Positions 59,211 through 64,000 of a stretch of 64,000 nucleotides of DNA are shown here, piece after piece. The notes below the pieces were generated by a model, which worked only from the letters and a program-made list of their open reading frames with translations, was not told where the DNA came from and searched no databases. The stretch's first letter is position 1. Every line of letters starts with the position of its first letter. Both the position numbers and the translations under genes were made by a program. Location: assembly GCF_014837175.1 (NCBI RefSeq), contig NZ_JACYFR010000001.1:1-64000 (forward strand). The letters are read 5' to 3'. This DNA is from Cellulomonas sp. JH27-2. GTDB lineage: Bacteria > Actinomycetota > Actinomycetes > Actinomycetales > Cellulomonadaceae.

Positions 59211-61391
59211 TCAGCCCTGGTTGCGCCTGCGCGCGACGAGCAGGAGCACCAGGCCCGCGAGCAGCAGGACAGCCACACCCACGACGACCGGAGCGACGTT
59301 CGAGCCGGTCTGCGAGAGCTCGCCGCCCGGAGTGGTCGGGGAGGCGCTCGGCTGCGGACTCTGGGTCGGGGCCTGCGTGGGGCTCACCGTGGTCGACGGG
59401 GTCGGGGTCGGAGTGGGCGACGGGGTGGGAGCCGCCTCGACCTGCGTGGTCGCGCTCGCGGTGCGGGCGGCGCCTGGGGTGCACGCATCGCACGGCGTCA
59501 CGACGGCGGTGTTCGTCACCGAACCAGCGACGCTCGCCGTCGCGGTCACCTGGACGGTCATCGAACCGCCCGCGGGCACGGTGGCCACGGCGTCGACGTC
59601 ACCGCCGCCTGACGACGGTGCGCACGACGACCCGTCGGACACCGCGCACGTCCACGTCGCGTCGTCCAGGCCGGCGGGCAGGGCGTCCGCGACCGTTGTG
59701 GCGGGCGCGGCGACCGCTGCCGCGTTCGTCACCACGACGGTGTACGCCACCTGGTCCCCCACCGTCGCGGTGGCCGGACCCGACTTCGTGATCGCGAGGT
59801 CCACCGGGACGGTGCACGGCACCCGCACGGTGTCGGTGTCGTTGTCCGGGTCGGCGTCGGTGAGCGACGTCGACGTCGTCGCGCTGAACGCAGCATCACC
59901 AGCCAGGCACGCGTCGAGGCCGCCTGAGGCGTCGCCCGTGAACGACAACGTGTCAGCACCGCTCGCGGCGATGGCCCCCAGGCTGCACAGGAACCCCGCC
60001 GGGCTGGGGGTGCACCCGGCCGGTGTGACGATGCTCGACCGGTCGATCAGGGCCGGGACGGTGACCGAGACGGCGGCGTCCGGTGCGTCACCGTCGGGTG
60101 CGGCCAGGTTCTCGACGTCGACCGTCCACGTCACCGGCTGCCCGTAGAAGATCGGGTCGGTGGCGACGTCGACCGTCGGTGCCAGGTCCGGCAGGGCGCG
60201 CACGCGGGTGGTCCAGGTCGCGGTGTTGTCGGCGGGTGTCAGCTCGCTGCGGTGGGCGGCGGTGATCGTGGCGGTGTTGGCGAGGTCGCTGCCCGCGAGC
60301 GCGTCGGTGGTCGTCCCGGTCACGGTGATCGTCGCGGACTCGTCCCGCTGGAGGGCGAGCGGTACGTCGAGCGTGCTGCCGGTGACGTCGCCGCTCGCGG
60401 GGTCCGGGCAGGCCGTCGACACGTCGGAGGTGCACGTCCACGTCACGTCCTGGAGACCGCCGGGGATCGTGTCGCTCACCACGGTGTCGGCGGCAGGGTT
60501 GATGTCGTCGTTGCTCGCGATGATGGTCCACGCGACCTGGTCGCCCGCGTTCACCGTCGCCGGGCCGGTCTTGGTCACGGACAGGTCGGCGTCCGCGGTG
60601 GCGACGAAGTTCGAGATCTCGTAGTTGTTGGTGGCTCCGCCGGTGCCCGCGGAGAAGCCGAGCTTGAGCTGGGCCGGCCGAGCGGGCTCCCCCTGCCCGA
60701 GCCCGCGGACGTCCACACGGTTGTAGACCGTCTGCAGCGGACCGCCCGACGTCGCATTCATCTGCACGGTCACGAAGAGGCTGTCGGTGCCGCTCGGCTC
60801 GACCTCGACGTGCACGTGACGCGGCGCCGTGGGCAGGGCCGTCAGCGCGCCGCCCGGCGCGTCCGTGTCGGCGAGCACCGGCCACGCCGTGGGGAGCGCG
60901 GCCGCGGCACCACGCAGGGTGATCGTGTTGGGCGTGCTCGGGAACCCGTTCCCCGCCCCGAAGTTGCCGTCGTTGTCGAAGCCGATGCCCAGGTACGCGC
61001 CCTGGATGGAGACGTATCCCGCCGCACCGCCGCTCTGCCCCAGGTTCGGAGCCTGCGCGGCGTCCATGAGGAACACGGTCGCGGCGTCGCCCGGGTTGCC
61101 GCCGCCGTAGTTGGCGTAGTCGAAGTCGAGTGAGAACGCGACGTCCGAGGGGAAGCCGTCGTCGAGCGTCGCGTTGCCCACCTGGAAACCTGGCGAGGCG
61201 CTCGTCAGACGCAGCGCGTCGGCCGTGAGGACCGCCGAGTTGGACGCCGGCTCCGGAAGCACCCAGTCGGGGCTCGCGAACGAGCCGGCGAAGGGCTCGT
61301 CCACCGGGAAGGGGTCCGCGAGCGCGGGAGCGGCGACCGCGACGACGAGCGCTGCGGCACCGACGGCCGCCGCGAGACGATGTGTCCTCAT
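59211..61391 (-). CDS. Secreted/wall-anchored surface protein: lectin-like domain and DUF11 repeats
   Basis: The 726-residue protein has a signal peptide (cut likely after APALA, residue 25), an L-type lectin-like beta-sandwich domain (about 30-265: DFDYANYGGG, YLGIGFDNDGNFG, SLFVTVQMNA), then DUF11-type repeats (about 270-390 ADLSVTKTGPATVNAGDQVAW; 395-520; 530-640 VDLAITKSGPATATVGDQVA), a Thr/Pro/Ser stalk with TPTPTP runs, a sorting-like LSQTG at 692-696, a membrane helix and an RRR tail. The sorting motif lacks the Pro or Ala usual for sortase substrates. It probably displays a carbohydrate-binding domain at the cell surface. Confidence 0.88.
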   Translation of the reverse strand: MRTHRLAAAVGAAALVVAVAAPALADPFPVDEPFAGSFASPDWVLPEPASNSAVLTADALRLTSASPGFQVGNATLDDGFPSDVAFSLDFDYANYGGGNPGDAATVFLMDAAQAPNLGQSGGAAGYVSIQGAYLGIGFDNDGNFGAGNGFPSTPNTITLRGAAAALPTAWPVLADTDAPGGALTALPTAPRHVHVEVEPSGTDSLFVTVQMNATSGGPLQTVYNRVDVRGLGQGEPARPAQLKLGFSAGTGGATNNYEISNFVATADADLSVTKTGPATVNAGDQVAWTIIASNDDINPAADTVVSDTIPGGLQDVTWTCTSDVSTACPDPASGDVTGSTLDVPLALQRDESATITVTGTTTDALAGSDLANTATITAAHRSELTPADNTATWTTRVRALPDLAPTVDVATDPIFYGQPVTWTVDVENLAAPDGDAPDAAVSVTVPALIDRSSIVTPAGCTPSPAGFLCSLGAIAASGADTLSFTGDASGGLDACLAGDAAFSATTSTSLTDADPDNDTDTVRVPCTVPVDLAITKSGPATATVGDQVAYTVVVTNAAAVAAPATTVADALPAGLDDATWTCAVSDGSSCAPSSGGGDVDAVATVPAGGSMTVQVTATASVAGSVTNTAVVTPCDACTPGAARTASATTQVEAAPTPSPTPTPTPSTTVSPTQAPTQSPQPSASPTTPGGELSQTGSNVAPVVVGVAVLLLAGLVLLLVARRRNQG

Positions 61392-61480
61392 CCAGGCATC
61401 TTGCCTCGTGCCGCCCGATGCGTCCTGCTTCCTCAGGTCACGATCGAGAATCACCCGGCGGCTACCGCCCCCGCGGTGGA

Positions 61481-62362
61481 TCAGTACCGCGTGATGCCGC
61501 CCTGCTGACCGGCCTGAGCCTCGAGACGCGCGATCCTCTCGGCCATCGGCGGGTGCGTCGAGAAGAGCCGGGCGGCACCCTTGGCGCTGAACGGGTTCGC
61601 GATCATCAGGTGCGACACGTTCTCGAGCTTCTGGTCCTGCGGCAGCGGACGCGCGGCCGTGCCCTGCTCGAGCTTGCGCAGGGCCGACGCGAGCGCGAGC
61701 GGGTCGCCCGTCAGCCTGGCGCCGTCCTCGTCGGCGTCGTACTCCCGCGTCCGGCTGATCGCGAGCTGGATCACGGTCGCCGCCAGCGGCGCGAGGAAGA
61801 CGAGCAGCAGCCCGGCGAGCGGGTTGCCGCCGTCCCGCCGGTCCCCACCGCCGAAGAACAGCGCGAACTGCGCCAGCGACGTGATGACCCCTGCGATCGC
61901 TGCCGCGACGGACGACGTCAGGATGTCCCGGTTGTAGACGTGCTGCAGCTCGTGGCCGAGCACGCCGCGCAGCTCACGCTCGTCGAGCAGCTGCAGGATG
62001 CCCGCCGTGCAGCACACCGCCGCGTTCCGGGGGTTGCGGCCCGTCGCGAAGGCGTTGGGTGCCATCGTCGGCGAGACGTACAGGCGCGGCATGGGCTGCT
62101 TGGCCGACGTGGAGAGCTCACGCACGATCCGGTACATCGCCGGCTGCTCCGCCTCGCTGACCGGCGCGGCGCGCATGGAACGGATGGCGATCTTGTCGCT
62201 GTTCCAGTAGCCGACGAAGGTCATCACCAGGCCGAGCGCGGTGAAGATCAGCAGGTACCGGGGTGTCCCACCGCCAAGGATCCAGCCGATCCCGAGCAGC
62301 ACAGCCCACATGACGCCGAACAGGGCCGCCGTCTTCAGGCCGTTGTAGTGCTGGTGCCCCAT
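61481..62362 (-). CDS. htpX: Zinc metalloprotease HtpX
   Basis: HtpX is a membrane-bound M48 peptidase of membrane protein quality control. The 293-residue product has two N-terminal membrane segments (about 11-30 and 34-53), the zinc motif [10 protein letters not shown], two more hydrophobic segments (about 150-170 and 184-205), the third ligand Glu in [11 protein letters not shown], and [15 protein letters not shown]. Length is normal. It is preceded by fprA on the same strand but 79 bases away. Confidence 0.96.
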   Translation of the reverse strand: MGHQHYNGLKTAALFGVMWAVLLGIGWILGGGTPRYLLIFTALGLVMTFVGYWNSDKIAIRSMRAAPVSEAEQPAMYRIVRELSTSAKQPMPRLYVSPTMAPNAFATGRNPRNAAVCCTAGILQLLDERELRGVLGHELQHVYNRDILTSSVAAAIAGVITSLAQFALFFGGGDRRDGGNPLAGLLLVFLAPLAATVIQLAISRTREYDADEDGARLTGDPLALASALRKLEQGTAARPLPQDQKLENVSHLMIANPFSAKGAARLFSTHPPMAERIARLEAQAGQQGGITRY

Positions 62363-62441
62363 GCGTCCGTCCTCCTCGAGATGTCGAACCTGCCAACGTC
62401 CCGAGGATTCTCGCAGTTCCCTGCGCCGCAGCAGGCGCCAG

Positions 62442-63824
62442 TCAGCTCACCGACGCGCGGTTCAGCGCGACCTGCACCATCTCGTCGCGCGGGACCACCT
62501 TGATGCGCTCGCGGCCGTGCGGCTCACCCAGCGTCTTCTCGTAGGCGTCGAGCAGCTCCCAGTCGGTCCACTGGATGACGTCGACGCCACGCTCGGTGAG
62601 GAAGTCCACGATCGCCGCGGGGTCGCGGTCGGTCGCCGTGTAGAACGCCTCGCCGGCGGCCTCGACGTCCTCGCTCAGGTGGCGGATGGTCTCCGACGCG
62701 TCCGACTTGGTGTGGCCGATGAGGCCGACGGGGCCACGCTTGATCCAGCCCGTCGCGTACACGCCGTCGATGTGCTCGCCGTCCACGTCGAGCACCCTGC
62801 CCTCGCGGTTGGGGATGACGCCCGCGACGTCGTCGAACGGGATGTCCACCAGCGGCGAGCCGAAGTACCCGACCGCGCGGTAAACCGCCTGGACGTCCCA
62901 GTCGTGGAACTGGCCGGTGCCCGTGACGTTGCCGTCGCCGTTGAGCGCCGTGCGCTCGGTGCGCAGGCCGACGACCTTGCCGTCCTCACCCACGATCTCG
63001 GCCGGCTTGTGCAGGAAGTGCAGGTGGAGGCGGCGGCTGGCCGAGTTCTCCTCCGGGTCCTTCAGCGTCCAGTCCGTCAGGGTCTTGACGACCTGCTTGG
63101 TCTGGTTCGACGAGTGGATCGCAGCCATCGAGCCCTCGTCGAACTCGAAGTCCTCCGGGTAGACGATGACGTCGACGTCCGGGACGTGACCCAGCTCGCG
63201 GAGCTCCAAGGGCGAGAACTTCACCTGCGCGGGACCGCGACGCGCGAACACGTGCACGTCGGTGACCGGCGAGGCCTTCAGGACGGCGTAGACGTTGGCC
63301 GGCACGTCGGTCGGCAGCATGTCGTCCGCGTGCTTGGCCAGCACGCGCGCCACGTCGAGCGCGACGTTGCCCGCGCCCAGCACCGCGACCTGCTGCGCGT
63401 GCAGCGGCCACGTGCGCGCGACGTCGGGGTGCCCGTCGTACCAGGACACGAAGTCGGCGGCGCCGTAGGAGCCGTCCAGCTCGATGCCCGGGATCGGCAG
63501 CGCCGCGTCGCGGAACGAGCCCGTCGAGAAGATGACCGCGTCGTAGAACTGGCGCAGGTCGTCGAGCTTGAGGTCCGTGCCGTAGTCGACGTTGGCGAGC
63601 AGACGGATGTCGCCGCGCTCCAGCACCTTGTGCAGGGCGACGATGATCTGCTTGATGCGCGGGTGGTCCGGTGCCACGCCGTAGCGGACCAGGCCGAAGG
63701 GCGCGGGCAGTCGCTCGAACAGGTCGATGCTGACGTCGAGGCCGCTCTTGGAGAGGATGTCCGAGGCGTAGATGCCGGCCGGGCCGGCGCCCACCACGGC
63801 TACGCGCAGGGTCGGGGTGCTCAC
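62442..63824 (-). CDS. FprA-type ferredoxin/NADPH oxidoreductase
   Basis: The 460-residue FAD enzyme resembles adrenodoxin reductase and mycobacterial FprA. It has the FAD motif [15 protein letters not shown] near residue 7, [20 protein letters not shown], an NADP motif [19 protein letters not shown] near residue 160, and [18 protein letters not shown]. It should transfer electrons between NADPH and ferredoxin. The GTG at 63824 gives the conserved start; GGAAGG is 10 bases upstream. The longer frame is not coding. Possible -10 TACACT at 63892-63897. Confidence 0.95.
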   Translation of the reverse strand: MSTPTLRVAVVGAGPAGIYASDILSKSGLDVSIDLFERLPAPFGLVRYGVAPDHPRIKQIIVALHKVLERGDIRLLANVDYGTDLKLDDLRQFYDAVIFSTGSFRDAALPIPGIELDGSYGAADFVSWYDGHPDVARTWPLHAQQVAVLGAGNVALDVARVLAKHADDMLPTDVPANVYAVLKASPVTDVHVFARRGPAQVKFSPLELRELGHVPDVDVIVYPEDFEFDEGSMAAIHSSNQTKQVVKTLTDWTLKDPEENSASRRLHLHFLHKPAEIVGEDGKVVGLRTERTALNGDGNVTGTGQFHDWDVQAVYRAVGYFGSPLVDIPFDDVAGVIPNREGRVLDVDGEHIDGVYATGWIKRGPVGLIGHTKSDASETIRHLSEDVEAAGEAFYTATDRDPAAIVDFLTERGVDVIQWTDWELLDAYEKTLGEPHGRERIKVVPRDEMVQVALNRASVS

Positions 63825-63956
63825 GGGTGCGGTGCCTTCCGATCGGGGAGCCCGCCCGGGTGCGTCACGGGGCAGGGCTGGTCTGCGGACCAGTGTAGGA
63901 CTCCAGGTGAGTCTTGCCTCAGTCCCCGGCCACAATGCGGACAAGGTGAGTGGGAA

Positions 63957-63992
63957 TTGCCGCGTGGTGACGTCACCTAGAGTCGCTGGGTG
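63957..63992 (+). promoter_or_regulatory. Possible promoter and leaderless start of next gene at right edge
   Basis: TAGAGT (63978-63983) lies 6 bases before GTGCCGACC at 63990, the spacing of a leaderless actinobacterial gene; TTGCCG (63957-63962) is 15 bases upstream. A GTGACGTCAC palindrome lies between. Only three codons remain, so the gene is not identifiable. Confidence 0.3.
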
Positions 63993-64000
63993 CCGACCAC

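Overview
This window is a continuous stretch of a very GC-rich actinobacterial chromosome. Protein sequences, GTG/TTG starts and gene order point to Micrococcales, probably Cellulomonas or a close relative; the genus is an inference from sequence character, not a database match. Its backbone is the translation/transcription super-cluster, read almost entirely on the minus strand. From high to low coordinates it runs tRNA-Tyr, tRNA-Thr, tRNA-Met, rpmG, hadA-like, hadB-like, ..., tRNA-Trp, secE, nusG, rplK, rplA, ..., rplJ, rplL, rpoB, rpoC, rpsL, rpsG, fusA, tuf, ..., rpsJ-rplC-rplD-rplW-rplB-rpsS-rplV-rpsC-rplP-rpmC-rpsQ, rplN-rplX-rplE-rpsN-rpsH-rplF-rplR-rpsE-rpmD-rplO, secY-adk-map, infA-rpmJ-rpsM-rpsK-rpoA-rplQ. 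rpsD is absent from the alpha operon.

The backbone is divided by strong GC-rich hairpin terminators (after rplQ, rplO, tuf, rpoC, rplL, rplA, rpmG and tRNA-Tyr). Recognisable -35/-10 promoters precede rpsL, rpoB, rplJ and the tRNA-Trp-secE-nusG unit. An L10-type leader lies in front of rplJ.

Three accessory blocks interrupt the conserved order. (1) 16.9-18.9 kb, between rpsJ and tuf: an AbiEi/DUF559-type gene broken by one in-frame amber codon, and a membrane-anchored adhesin-like protein. (2) 33.1-41.1 kb, between rplJ and rplA: two small membrane proteins, then a candidate proteolytic signalling island. One arm is a minus-strand operon of ECF-type sigma factor, small carboxypeptidase-regulatory-like protein and TPR-CHAT protease. 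The divergent arm is a Nal1-like trypsin-fold protease with 24 EPFT/NPFT tetrapeptide repeats, followed by a degenerate APH-kinase-like protein. This is the best candidate for an undescribed system; its layout recalls the TPR-CHAT/Csx30/sigma module of type III-E CRISPR systems, but no CRISPR array or cas gene is present. (3) 44.2-55.5 kb, between tRNA-Trp and the had genes: aminotransferase, ABC exporter, an LRV-like membrane protein, adenosine deaminase, murB, two paralogous MFS transporters and a LacI-family regulator that appears to start at CTG, with two operator-like palindromes between it and the MFS genes.

The right end (57.5-64 kb) carries a YajQ-family protein, an NAD(P)-binding protein, an Ohr peroxidase, a large secreted DUF11 surface protein, an HtpX protease and an FprA-type ferredoxin-NADP reductase. 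No insertion sequence, prophage, CRISPR array or replication origin was seen.
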